From assembly GCA_017937485.1 (NCBI GenBank), contig JAGBDN010000086.1:1-64000 (forward strand): a stretch of DNA of 64,000 nt, in the 5' to 3' direction. The position numbers and the translations under genes are program-made. Positions 33,219-42,314 of this stretch are shown here, piece by piece (within the stretch, counting starts at the first letter, position 1; each line of letters starts with the position of its first letter). A model generated the notes under the pieces. The model was not told the origin of the DNA. It did not search any database and saw only the letters and a list, made by a program, of their open reading frames with translations. Origin of the DNA: Thermoguttaceae bacterium. Its GTDB lineage: Bacteria; Planctomycetota; Planctomycetia; Pirellulales; Thermoguttaceae.

Positions 33219-35270
33219 TTATTCCGTCGGGGCCGGAGCGGCTTCTTGCGCCGGGGCGGCTTCTTCCGCCGGAGCGACTTCTTGCGTCGGGGCGGCTTCT
33301 TGCGCCGGGGCGGCTTCTTGCGCCGGAGCGGTTTCTTCCGCCGGGGCGGCTTCTTGCGCCGGAGCGGCTTCTTGCGCCGGAGCGGCTTCTTGCGCCGGAG
33401 CGGTTTCTTCCGTCGTCGAAACGCCGTAAATGCGCGCGGCGAGCTTCTTCGAAACCTCTTCCGAATCGTCGCATTCGGCTTGAACCAGCTTGCCGTCGAG
33501 GGTAACGGCGCAAATGAATTCGCCGAACGCGTCGCTCGGTTTCGCCGGATTGAAGACGAATTCTTCCGGGCGCGTCCATTCGACGGCGTTCGCTTCGGCG
33601 GCCAAAACGACCGACAAAATCGGTTTTTCCGGGTTCAAGTCGTCGAGCGTCAACGGTTCGACGCGACCGAACGGCGCGTTTTCGCCGGTGAAGACGAGGA
33701 ACGGCGTCGACGTTTTCGCGACGTCGCCAAACGGCGCTGCGAAAATCGACGGCATTTTCTCAAGGAGTTTAATGTTGTTTTCGCCGTTCCAAGGCTCGTC
33801 GAGCTTGAATTCGTCGTAAAGTTTTTGGCCTTCGGCGCCCAAAACCGGGAGAAGCGCGACGCGCCAGCTCAAGAGCGGCGTTCCGTCGGCGGCGCGAATC
33901 GGGGCCGGGAACTTTTTGTTCTTCATCAAGTAAGCGTTAAACGCTTGACCGAGCGCGGTTAACGCGTCTTGCGCGCCGCCGTATTTCGCGTAAATCTCCG
34001 ATTGACGGCGGAACGAGTTCATATTCTCGCAAGCGTCGACGAAGAAAGCGAGCGTTTCCGGCGAGTTTTTCAACGTTCCGACGACGCGGTCGCCTTCGGT
34101 CGCGAGGTTCGCCGATTTGAGAATCGTTCGCAATTTCTCGAACGTTTCGACCGCTTCCGTCGCGGCGGCTTGTTCGCCTTGCGGAAGCGCGGAGCCGAGA
34201 CCGTCGACCGCTTCCATCAGCGCGCCGCCGATCGCCTTGCGCAACGTTTCGGCGCCTTCGGTCGACTTCGCGTCGACGACGAGCGTCAAAATCGCGCCGT
34301 CGGCGGAGTTCGCGTCGACGACGAAATGGAAACCGGAGACGTTCGGGCGCATCGCTTCGATAAGCGCCGGAGTCAACGGAACCGGCGGCTGAACGAGCGC
34401 GGTCGTCGCGACGTCGAAGTCGAAGTCGTAAAGGAACGCCGCGTCGAGTTTGTCGAGCGGAAGCCGTCCGACGCGTTGCGCCGCGACGCCTCGTTCGTCG
34501 CCGGTTTTGCCGCTAAAATAAGCGTCGAGCGCGGTCGGCGAGCCGGAGAAGAAGACGACGGAGTTCGGCGTCGGGAAGGCGAGACCGGCGAGCATTTGGT
34601 CGACGCGACCGAACGTTTGGCCGGTTTGGTCGAGCGGAACCGGAAGGGCGTTTTCCAAGACGCGAACGTCGACGGCGCCGATTTTTTGGGTTTTAACGGC
34701 TTTCGGATCGGCGTTTTTGAAAACTTTTGCGTCGAGCGCCGCTTGGTCGACCGGTTCGGGGAAGCGGAGGTAAACGACTTCGGACGGCGTCGGGAAACCT
34801 TCTTGGAGCGTTTCGCCGGTTTGCGCGTTTTTCAGCGTTTCGAGCGAAAACGTCTTGCTCGCCAACGCTAAGTCGGCGCCGTCGAGAAGTTCCGGAAGCG
34901 GAAGCTGCAGCGACGCGTTCGCGAACGTTTCGAGCGCGACGGCGCCGTTTTCAAGGTCGCGAAAACGTTCCGGACGAACGACTTGAACGGAGTAAGCGTT
35001 CGGTTGGACGAACTCGGTCGGGAGGTCGTTTTTCGCTCCGAGCGCGGCGAGTTGTTCCGCCGAGAGGAAACGAATTTCGGTCGAAAATTGCGGGAACGCC
35101 GGAGCGTCGCCGGTTTGCGCGACCGCGTTCGGGTCGGCGTTTTCCGCTTCCGGCGCCGATTTTTGGCAACCGACGAAAGCCGAAACGCTCAACAACAGGC
35201 AACCCGTTCCGACGACCGCGCGGCGAACCGCTTTAGAAGTCGATAATTGCGACAAAAGCGAACGAGACAT
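33219..35270 (-). CDS. Lipoprotein with C-terminal DUF1559-like domain and APAQEA repeat tail
   Basis: A 683-residue protein. The signal ends in a lipobox (LLLSVSAFVGC), so it is probably membrane-anchored. Residues about 45-440 are an unrecognised beta/alpha region. Residues about 450-620 read AFNAYLMKNKKFPAPIRAADGTPLLSWRVALLPVLG and DEPWNGENNIKLLEKMPSIF, the pattern of the DUF1559 'head' normally found behind planctomycete prepilin helices, here without the prepilin N-terminus. The tail is ten 6-residue repeats (APAQEA and variants). AAGGAT precedes the start. Role unknown. Confidence 0.82.
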   Translation of the reverse strand: MSRSLLSQLSTSKAVRRAVVGTGCLLLSVSAFVGCQKSAPEAENADPNAVAQTGDAPAFPQFSTEIRFLSAEQLAALGAKNDLPTEFVQPNAYSVQVVRPERFRDLENGAVALETFANASLQLPLPELLDGADLALASKTFSLETLKNAQTGETLQEGFPTPSEVVYLRFPEPVDQAALDAKVFKNADPKAVKTQKIGAVDVRVLENALPVPLDQTGQTFGRVDQMLAGLAFPTPNSVVFFSGSPTALDAYFSGKTGDERGVAAQRVGRLPLDKLDAAFLYDFDFDVATTALVQPPVPLTPALIEAMRPNVSGFHFVVDANSADGAILTLVVDAKSTEGAETLRKAIGGALMEAVDGLGSALPQGEQAAATEAVETFEKLRTILKSANLATEGDRVVGTLKNSPETLAFFVDACENMNSFRRQSEIYAKYGGAQDALTALGQAFNAYLMKNKKFPAPIRAADGTPLLSWRVALLPVLGAEGQKLYDEFKLDEPWNGENNIKLLEKMPSIFAAPFGDVAKTSTPFLVFTGENAPFGRVEPLTLDDLNPEKPILSVVLAAEANAVEWTRPEEFVFNPAKPSDAFGEFICAVTLDGKLVQAECDDSEEVSKKLAARIYGVSTTEETAPAQEAAPAQEAAPAQEAAPAEETAPAQEAAPAQEAAPTQEVAPAEEAAPAQEAAPAPTE
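33222..33401 (-). repeat. 18-base coding minisatellite, ten units
   Basis: Ten 18-base units encode APAQEA, APAEET, APTQEV, APAEEA and the terminal APAPTE at the C-terminus of the lipoprotein. Unit-to-unit identity is high at DNA level, suggesting recent slippage and likely copy-number variation between strains. Confidence 0.85.
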
Positions 35271-35358
35271 TTTAAAAATCCTTTAACGTTAAATTTAATT
35301 GTCGGCGACGCAAAAAGGAACGCGTCGCCGCAAACGATTTTCGGAAGGAAAAAGTAAA

Positions 35359-36828
35359 TTAGTCGCGCGAACCGCCGTTCGGTCGACCGTCGCGACCGCC
35401 CGGTTTCTTGCCGCCGCCGAAACCGCCGCGACCGCCCGGACGACCGCCGGAACCCGGTTTTTTGCCGCCGAACGAACCGCCGGAACGCCCGCCGCGTCCG
35501 CCCGGTTTCTTGCCGTCGCCGTTGTTAAAACGTTTCGAACCGCCGGAAGACGCGCCGTTCGAACGGGAATCGCCGCCGTCGGAACCGAATTCGCGACTCT
35601 TGCCCGTCCAACCGCGCGGCGCTTTGCCGTTGCGACGGGCGAAAACGCGCGCTTCGCCGTCCGCCGCTCCGCCGCCGTCGAAACCGCCGCGACGGTCTTG
35701 CGCGTCGACGAATTTGCGCTCCGGTCGACGGTTGCGGTCGTCGCGACCGCCTTTGCCGCCTCGACCGCCGCCGAAACCGCGTCCGCCGCGCCCGCGACCG
35801 CCGCGGTCGTCGGAGAACTCGCGACGTTGCTTGTTGTCGACTTCGACCGGCTCGACTTCCAGCTCGATCGGCTTCCCTTCGGCCAACGCTTGCGCGCGAC
35901 GCTCCATTTCTTCGAAGCGGCTCTTGCGGCAGAACTGCAAAATAACGCTGTTGTGTTCGGCGCCGGGGTTCTCGTATTCGGCGATTTTGCGCAGCGCGAC
36001 GTTGTTCAAAAGGTTGTAGTGGCGCGCTTCGCCCCGTTCCGCCGGCCAGTTCGGGCCCTTGATCATCAAAATGCGGTCGAACGCGTGCCAAAGCGGAGCG
36101 AACGTCGGCAAAAGTTTAGCGATTTTGCCGACCGCGCGGATGGTAAGAGTGTGAAAGCGGTGAACTTTTAACAAATCTTCCGCCTTCGCGTACCAAACGT
36201 TCGTTTCGAGCCCGAGCGCGTCGACGATGGCGCCGAGCGCTTCCGCTTTTTTGCCGGTCGAGTCGCAAAGTTCGACGACGACGTCCGGACGCAAAATCGC
36301 GACGACGAGCCCCGGGACGCCGCCGCCGGAACCGACGTCTAGGACGTGTTCGCCCTTTTGGAGGCAAGCGGCCAAGCGGATCGAGTCGACGAGGTCGCGG
36401 GAAACGAACTTGTCGTAATCGTCGTGTCGGGTGAGGTTGACGCGCTCGTTCCAAATCCAAAGGGTTTCGCAGTATTCTTTGAGGAGTCTAACTTTTTTCG
36501 CCGGGAGTTCGATTCCGAACTTTTCGAGCGCTTCTTCGAGCGTCGCGGAGGGCGGGGCGACCGGCTCGGCGTTTTCGCCTTCGTCGGCGGACGTTTCGGC
36601 GTCCGCGTTTTCGGCGAGTCGAGCGTTTACGGCGTCGAGGTTGATTTCGGCGCCGTCTTCTTGCGCGGCGGCGTCGGGTTCGGTTTTAACGGTTTCGTCG
36701 ACTTGAACGGCGTCGACGGCGGGCGTTTCCGCAACTTGCGGCGACTCGACTTCGGCGGTCGGAGCGGGCGTTTGAGCGGCGTTTTCGGCGGGCTGTTCGA
36801 CGGGGGCGCGGTCGTTAGATTCCAACAT
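35359..36828 (-). CDS. rsmG: 16S rRNA m7G527 methyltransferase RsmG with acidic head and Arg/Gly-rich tail
   Basis: A 489-residue protein, about twice the usual RsmG length (about 210-240). The methyltransferase core spans about 95-305: LLKEYCETLWIWNERVNLTR, the SAM motif VLDVGSGGGVPGLVVAI, VELCDSTGKKAEALG and TIRAVGKIAKLLP, then MIKGPNWPAERGEA. An acidic Ala/Glu/Val-rich head (about 1-90) precedes it. A long tail (about 320-489) is dense in RGG, GGRGG and KPGGRG motifs typical of RNA-binding disordered regions. The core should methylate G527 of 16S rRNA. AAGGA before the ATG supports the start. Confidence 0.92.
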   Translation of the reverse strand: MLESNDRAPVEQPAENAAQTPAPTAEVESPQVAETPAVDAVQVDETVKTEPDAAAQEDGAEINLDAVNARLAENADAETSADEGENAEPVAPPSATLEEALEKFGIELPAKKVRLLKEYCETLWIWNERVNLTRHDDYDKFVSRDLVDSIRLAACLQKGEHVLDVGSGGGVPGLVVAILRPDVVVELCDSTGKKAEALGAIVDALGLETNVWYAKAEDLLKVHRFHTLTIRAVGKIAKLLPTFAPLWHAFDRILMIKGPNWPAERGEARHYNLLNNVALRKIAEYENPGAEHNSVILQFCRKSRFEEMERRAQALAEGKPIELEVEPVEVDNKQRREFSDDRGGRGRGGRGFGGGRGGKGGRDDRNRRPERKFVDAQDRRGGFDGGGAADGEARVFARRNGKAPRGWTGKSREFGSDGGDSRSNGASSGGSKRFNNGDGKKPGGRGGRSGGSFGGKKPGSGGRPGGRGGFGGGKKPGGRDGRPNGGSRD

Positions 36829-37329
36829 TTCGATTCGTTTCTTCCTTGTTCGGGGGCGTCGACGCTTTTTTTTGTCGTTATTAATTAATATAAGGAGAAA
36901 ACGACGGGAGCGTTTTCGACGTTTTTCGGTTGACGTCTTGCGCGTCTGCGCTTCGGACGGGGCGAATCGAGAGAGCGTTTCGACCGTCCGCGACGTTTTC
37001 TCCGTTATTATAACCCGATTTTGCCGTTTTGTCTTCCCCCCCTTAACGAACCGGCGCGATTTTTTTGCGAGAGGCGCGCGAAGCGGAAAAAGTCGGCGTT
37101 TTCTCCCGCCGCCCGTCCTTGCGTTATTTCGCCGAAGAATTATAATGAGGGCGGAAGCGTTCGAGTCGGCGCCTTAAACCGGCTCGGCGACGCGCTTTCC
37201 GACGATGAAACGCCGTTAAAACCGATAAAATTCGCAAAAGCGTTAAATTTGTCAAACCTGCTGGAAGCGACGCGCTCCGTCGTCGATTTCTTCGTTCCCC
37301 CGCGAACCCCGTTTACGAGAGTCCTAAAA
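36829..37329. other. Divergent intergenic region between rsmG and purM
   Basis: A 501-base gap. It has an A/T-rich TTATTAATTAATATAAGG element near 36878-36895 and the five-unit 9-base-period repeat at 37212-37256. The purM frame is open through most of it, but its codon choice and lack of homology argue against coding. No gene is supported. Confidence 0.5.
37212..37256. repeat. 9-base-period TAAA repeat upstream of purM
   Basis: Five consecutive units: GCCGTTAAA, ACCGATAAA, ATTCGCAAA, AGCGTTAAA, TTTGTCAAA, ending about 75 bases before the purM start. Confidence 0.8.
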
Positions 37330-38376
37330 ATGGAAAAAGCGACTTATAAAAGTTCCGGCGTCGACTTGGATATTTACGCCGAATCGATGTCCCGTCTGCC
37401 CAAATTGGTTGCGAAGACCTTTTCGCCGCGCGTGATGCGCCTCGACGGCGGGTTCGCCGGGCTTTTCCGCTTGAACGGCCTCCTCAAAGACGGCGGCCCC
37501 GAGCGCAAGTACGAAGACCCGGTTCTCGTCAGCTGCACCGACGGCGTCGGAACGAAAATCAAAATCGCCTGCCAAACAAACCGGCACTCGACCGTCGGAA
37601 TCGACTTGGTCGCGATGAGCGTCAACGACGCGATCTGCTGCGGCGCCGAACCGCTCTTCTTCCTCGATTACGTCGCGACGCCGAAAGACGACCCCGACCA
37701 ACTCGAAGAGCTGGTTTCCGGAATCGCTAAGGCTTGCGAAGAAGTCGGTTGCGCGCTGATCGGCGGCGAAACGGCGATCCTTTCCGGGATGTACAACCCC
37801 GGCGAATACGACTTGGCCGGTTTCTGCGTCGGCGTCGCGGAACGTTCGAAAATCATCGACGGCAAAGCGATTCAAGACGGCGACGTCCTGATCGGCGTCG
37901 CGTCGAGCGGCTGCCATTCGAACGGTTATTCGCTGATTCGCCGCGTCGTTTTCGATATCGCCGGGCTCCAACCGGACGAATTCGTCCCGGAATTGAACCA
38001 AACGGTCGCCGACGCGCTCCTGACGCCGACGCGTCTTTACGTCAAACCGGCGCTCGCGCTCTTTGAAAAGTTCGGCGCGAACGACGGAATCCGCGGCGTC
38101 GCGCACATCACCGGCGGCGGCTTGGTCGAAAACCTCTCTCGCGTCCTCCCCGAGGGCGTCGCGCCGGAAATTACCCCGAATTCTTGGGACGTTCCGCCGG
38201 TTTTCGGTTGGTTGCAAAAGCTCGGCTCGATCGACGACGCCGAAATGGAACGCGTCTTCAATATGGGGCTCGGTCTTGTTTTGGTCGTCAAGCCGGAAAT
38301 CGCCGACGACGTTCAAGCGACGCTCGCCGAAATGAACCTGCAAAACTGGAAAGTCGGCAAAATCGTTAAAAAGTAA
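37330..38376 (+). CDS. purM: Phosphoribosylformylglycinamidine cyclo-ligase (PurM)
   Basis: A 348-residue ATP-dependent enzyme of purine synthesis that closes the imidazole ring to give AIR. Family segments are in order: TYKSSGVDLD at the N-terminus, VSCTDGVGTKIKIA, the nucleotide site GIDLVAMSVNDAICCGAEPLFFLDYVAT, LIGGETAILSGMY, VGVAERSKII, GVASSGCHSNGYSLIRR and HITGGGLVENLSRVLP. The start at 37330 gives the canonical N-terminus and length; the frame stays open 103 codons upstream but without homology. GAGAG lies upstream as a weak ribosome site. Confidence 0.96.
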   Translation: MEKATYKSSGVDLDIYAESMSRLPKLVAKTFSPRVMRLDGGFAGLFRLNGLLKDGGPERKYEDPVLVSCTDGVGTKIKIACQTNRHSTVGIDLVAMSVNDAICCGAEPLFFLDYVATPKDDPDQLEELVSGIAKACEEVGCALIGGETAILSGMYNPGEYDLAGFCVGVAERSKIIDGKAIQDGDVLIGVASSGCHSNGYSLIRRVVFDIAGLQPDEFVPELNQTVADALLTPTRLYVKPALALFEKFGANDGIRGVAHITGGGLVENLSRVLPEGVAPEITPNSWDVPPVFGWLQKLGSIDDAEMERVFNMGLGLVLVVKPEIADDVQATLAEMNLQNWKVGKIVKK

Positions 38377-38555
38377 CGCCGACTTTGCCTATTTTCGCCT
38401 TTCGCTCTTGTCGCGGCGCCCTTCTAACGTCGCGGAGGAGAGGGCGAAATCGGCGAAACGACGCCGAACGCCAACGCGCCGAGACCCGTTTTTCGACGCG
38501 TCGAGCGTTTGTTTGTCTTGGCGAGACCTCGAAACCGAGAAGGGGAGCGAAGACG

Positions 38556-39599
38556 ATGAAAATCGAATCGCGGCGCGAATTTTGTTCGCGTTGGAGCGGT
38601 TGTTTTCGCTCGCTCGACCGTCGCGCAAGCGGCGCGGACGCGAGTTTGAAGCGCGTTTTTGACGACGGCGGTTGCAAACGCGGTTTGAACGGCGGGTTTA
38701 CGTTGGTCGAGCTTCTCGTCGTAATCGCGACGATCGGCGTTTTGCTTGGTTTGCTTTTACCGGCGGTTCAAGCGGCGCGCGAAACGGTTCGGCGGACGAG
38801 TTGCGTTTCGCATTTGCGTCAAATCGGCTTGGCGATTCATTCTTATTTGGACGTCAACGGCGTTTTCCCGCCGACGAAGACGACGTATGTCGCGCCGAAC
38901 GGACAGCGTCGCGACCGGCATAACGTCTTGACGATTTTGCTTCCGTTCGTCGAGGAAAGCGCGGCGTATTCGGCGGTCGACTGGACGGCGACTTGGTCGG
39001 CGGCGGTCAACCGCGAGGCGACGGAGAAGCGGATTCCTCTTTTTCTTTGCCCGACCGCGCCCGGCGACCGGGATTTTGGAACGAAAAAGTATTATCCGAC
39101 CGATTACGCGAGTTGTTATCTAATTCGGCGCGGCGTTCGGGAGAAACTTGGGCTCCGCGACCGTTCCGAATGGACGAGCGTTCTCTTGCCCGACTTTTCC
39201 AATTCCGCCGAATTTTCGCGTCGCGCGCCCGTTTATCCGAGCGCCGTTCTCGACGGGTTGAGTTCGTCGTTCCTCTTTTTCGAAGCGTCCGGTCGTCCGT
39301 TCAAATTCTTGCGCGGCGGCCGTCGCGGCGACCCGAACGAAACGCCGAAAGAGCCGCTCCTCAACTCCGATTGGGCCGATCCCGGCTCCGGCTTTGTGAT
39401 GGACGCCGCCGTCGTCGCGCCCGACGGTCGCTTTTTCAACAACGCGAACAACAACGAAATTTTTTCGCTCCATCCGGGCGGCGCGAACTTCCTTTACGCG
39501 GACGGTTCGGCCCGCTTTCATTCCGAGACGATCGACGCGGAAACGTTCGCCGCGCTCTTCACTTGCGCCGCCGGGGATATTGTTCCGAACGGACTTTGA
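38556..39599 (+). CDS. DUF1559 family prepilin-like protein
   Basis: A 347-residue protein of the type expanded in planctomycetes. After a basic leader of about 45 residues comes the prepilin cleavage/methylation motif G-FTLVELLVVIATIGVLLGL (Glu at +5), followed by LLPAVQAARETVRRTSCVSHLRQIGLAIHSYLDVNGVFPP and, at the end, HPGGANFLYADGSARFHSE, the DUF1559 hallmark. It would be cleaved by a prepilin peptidase and act as a pseudopilin or surface protein; function is not established. AGGGGAG nine bases upstream supports the start. It follows purM by 180 bases on the same strand. Confidence 0.93.
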   Translation: MKIESRREFCSRWSGCFRSLDRRASGADASLKRVFDDGGCKRGLNGGFTLVELLVVIATIGVLLGLLLPAVQAARETVRRTSCVSHLRQIGLAIHSYLDVNGVFPPTKTTYVAPNGQRRDRHNVLTILLPFVEESAAYSAVDWTATWSAAVNREATEKRIPLFLCPTAPGDRDFGTKKYYPTDYASCYLIRRGVREKLGLRDRSEWTSVLLPDFSNSAEFSRRAPVYPSAVLDGLSSSFLFFEASGRPFKFLRGGRRGDPNETPKEPLLNSDWADPGSGFVMDAAVVAPDGRFFNNANNNEIFSLHPGGANFLYADGSARFHSETIDAETFAALFTCAAGDIVPNGL

Positions 39600-40020
39600 C
39601 GCCCGACGCTTGACTGACTGATTTCGAACCGACGCTCGGCCAAAAGGCGGCGACGGTCGCGGACGCGCTTTGAACCGACGCTCGGCGAACGTTTTTAGGC
39701 GGGAATCGAACGGCGTTCCGGCGAACGGAGCGAAACGCGAGCGGGGAAAACGCGAATTTAGCGGCGGCTTTGTCGATTTTATCGGTTTTTGCTGATTTTG
39801 CCGGTTTTAGCGAAAACAGCTCCGGAATTTGGCGCGGTCGCCGTTCCTTGCGCTTTCGCGCCTCTTGATTTTCGGTCGTTTCGCGGTTTAATTAATGAAC
39901 GAACAACGCGGTCGAAACGCGTCTTCGACGCCGCGTTATTTGCCGAACTTCTCTATTTTAATATTTTGCGCTTAGAAAATCGCTTTTCCAACGCGCCTCG
40001 CCGTCAAAAGGAAGCCCGTC
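39600..40020. other. Intergenic region with 9-base-period repeat
   Basis: A 421-base gap between two plus-strand genes. It holds the 39769-39813 repeat and A/T-rich sequence before 40021. I see no gene and no convincing promoter. Confidence 0.5.
39769..39813. repeat. 9-base-period repeat (TTTT orientation), five units
   Basis: TTTGTCGAT, TTTATCGGT, TTTTGCTGA, TTTTGCCGG, TTTTAGCGA follow one another exactly. On the minus strand they read as the same NNCGNTAAA pattern seen elsewhere. Confidence 0.8.
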
Positions 40021-42165
40021 GTGCCGACTCCAACGCCCGAACCGAATCCGAACGCCAATCCGAATCGCCGCCGTTCCTCGTCCGTTTCATCCGCTCAATC
40101 CGTCGCCGCGAGTTTTAACGATTCGGTTGGATTAGATAAACGGGAGAAAATAAGCAAAACGGGAGAAGGCGGAATTTACTCCGCGACGCCGACTTCAGAG
40201 CCCGCGTCGCCGGTTCGGTACCGCTCGTTCGGTTGCCCGCGTTGCCGAACGCGACTCTCCGCAACGAAAGCGGACGTCGGCAAAATCGTCGTTTGCCCGG
40301 ATTGCGACGAAGAGATCGTCGTTCCCGATTATCTTGATTTTGAAACGGAAACCGATTACGAGCGCTTTAATAATCCGCAAAAACGGCGGCAAGACGAACT
40401 CCTTTCTCCGGCGCGCAACCCGAACCGCGTCGGAATCGACGTCGCCGGGGCCGATATTTACGGCGTTAGAGGAAACGTCGACGCGACCGCTAAAAACGTT
40501 AAAGTTGGCTCGATTTCCGGCGTCGCGTCGAATCTTCCGGGAGGCGGGCGTTCGAACGCGTCGGGCGGCGAAAACGACGGCGATCAAAGCGGAAAAGTCG
40601 GCAAAAGCGATAAAAACGAGGCGGAAAAAACGGCGGAACCCGATTATTTTCCGGTGCGTTGCCGCGTTTGCGAAACGTTGACGCAAGCGCCCGCCGAACT
40701 TCTCGGCAAAACGGTTCGTTGTCCCGATTGCGGAACCGAAACCGTCGTAACGGCGGCGCTGAAAGAACAGCTTGCGACGACCGACGTCCGCTTCCAACCG
40801 CGCGACCGAGGCGTTTACGAACTCGGCGAAATCCCGGACGCTCCCGACCGCGTTTATCAACGTTTCGACGGAAAAACGGTTTTCGTTCCGAATTCGGCGA
40901 AAACGATCGCTCCGACGCCGCCGAAAAAGCCCGACGCGTCGGCGCAATATCCGGATAAACGGAAAAAACGGCAAGGTTCCGCGGCCGAAGAAAGCGGTTC
41001 GACCGGTTTGGTCGACGGCGCGAAGTCGAAAAAGCGTTCGAAACGGGAAGAGCGGGAACGGCGCCGACGTTTGGAAGAGATGAAAGCGGAGTTCGGCTCC
41101 GCCGCGGTCGACGAGGCGTTGCGAAAGACGCGAAACGACCCGACGACCGAGACGGAACCAACGGGCAAACGGCAAAACGTCGGCGCTTTGGGCGAAAATC
41201 CCGAACTTGAACGGACGTTGGCGATTTTATCGATTTTAACGTCGCCGATTCGAACGCTGAAACGCGTTTTGCGCCGCTTGGCGACGCCGCCGGAGATCGA
41301 AGACCCGACCGCTTTTTTGCCGCCGCTCGTTTTGCGGTATCGAAACGGTCAAGCGATTTGGACGCGACCCGCGCCGCCGCGCCGCTTGCCGCTCTTCAAC
41401 CGAACGTTTCAAGCGCTCGCGACGAACGAACTTTGGGCGCGGGCGGGAACGGTCGTCCTAATCGGTTTGGCGTTAACGATTTACGTTCTTTATTCGTTGG
41501 CGCCGACGATCGCGGCGCAGGGGAGCGGCGGCCCGATTGAGAAGTTTGAATTTTGCGTTTTAACGGTTGTTGCGCTTCCGACGGCGCTCTTTTGGACGTA
41601 TTGGACGGCGAGCTTTTTTGAAGCGATCTTCGGCGCCGGGGCGTCCGGAGCGCGTCGCGTCCTCTCTTGGCGCGACGACGACCGGCTCGACGGGCTCCTT
41701 TACGCGCTTTGGTTCGTCGCGCTTGTCGGGGCGGCTTTTTCGCCGGGCGTCGCGCTTGCCGGGGGACTCGGTTGGTTCGAAAACGGGGAGGAGACCGCCG
41801 AAGCATTGAGCGGACTTCAGCTCGTCGACTTGCGAATCGCAGCGACGCTTGCCGGATCGTTTAGCGTTTGCTTCCCGATTTTTTACCTTTCGACGCTTTA
41901 CACCGGTTGGCCGTTCGCGCCGATTTGCGGGGCGGTTTTGGCGAGTTTTCTTCGGCGAATCGTCGTTTGGACGCAATTTTGGGCGGTTTCGGCGGCGCTC
42001 GTTTTCGCTCCGCTCGCGTTGGGGATTCGCTTTTTCAAAACGACGACGTTTTGGTGGGCGGCGCCGTTCGCGCTCGTCGTTTTGGCGGCGCTTTACGGCC
42101 TCGTTCTCGGGCGGCTCGCTTGGATTCTCGACGAAGACGAACGAAGTCTCGATTACGACGATTAA
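40021..42165 (+). CDS. Double zinc-ribbon multi-pass membrane protein, unknown function
   Basis: A 714-residue protein starting at GTG with AAGGA nine bases before. Two zinc-ribbon modules are clear: FGCPRCRTRLSA with VVCPDCDEEIVVPDY (about 68-102), and VRCRVCETLTQAPAELLGKTVRCPDCGTETVV (about 215-245). A charged, low-complexity segment (about 295-390) follows. The C-terminal 300 residues hold about six membrane helices (AGTVVLIGLALTIYVLYSLAP, VLTVVALPTALFWTYWTASFF, LYALWFVALVGAAFSPGVAL and others). The zinc ribbons resemble those of planctomycete regulatory or envelope proteins. Function unknown. Confidence 0.8.
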   Translation: MPTPTPEPNPNANPNRRRSSSVSSAQSVAASFNDSVGLDKREKISKTGEGGIYSATPTSEPASPVRYRSFGCPRCRTRLSATKADVGKIVVCPDCDEEIVVPDYLDFETETDYERFNNPQKRRQDELLSPARNPNRVGIDVAGADIYGVRGNVDATAKNVKVGSISGVASNLPGGGRSNASGGENDGDQSGKVGKSDKNEAEKTAEPDYFPVRCRVCETLTQAPAELLGKTVRCPDCGTETVVTAALKEQLATTDVRFQPRDRGVYELGEIPDAPDRVYQRFDGKTVFVPNSAKTIAPTPPKKPDASAQYPDKRKKRQGSAAEESGSTGLVDGAKSKKRSKREERERRRRLEEMKAEFGSAAVDEALRKTRNDPTTETEPTGKRQNVGALGENPELERTLAILSILTSPIRTLKRVLRRLATPPEIEDPTAFLPPLVLRYRNGQAIWTRPAPPRRLPLFNRTFQALATNELWARAGTVVLIGLALTIYVLYSLAPTIAAQGSGGPIEKFEFCVLTVVALPTALFWTYWTASFFEAIFGAGASGARRVLSWRDDDRLDGLLYALWFVALVGAAFSPGVALAGGLGWFENGEETAEALSGLQLVDLRIAATLAGSFSVCFPIFYLSTLYTGWPFAPICGAVLASFLRRIVVWTQFWAVSAALVFAPLALGIRFFKTTTFWWAAPFALVVLAALYGLVLGRLAWILDEDERSLDYDD

Positions 42166-42314
42166 AACGGGCGGAGCGGCGACGGTTGCGGAAGTCGCGA
42201 CGCTTGCGGTATTGGCGTCGGTCGCGGCGATTGGAGAAAAAAGAAAAACCGGCGCGACGGGGGCGTTTTGCCGGTTTGGTGAAATTGAGGCGAGTTTAAC
42301 GACGTAAGACGGCG

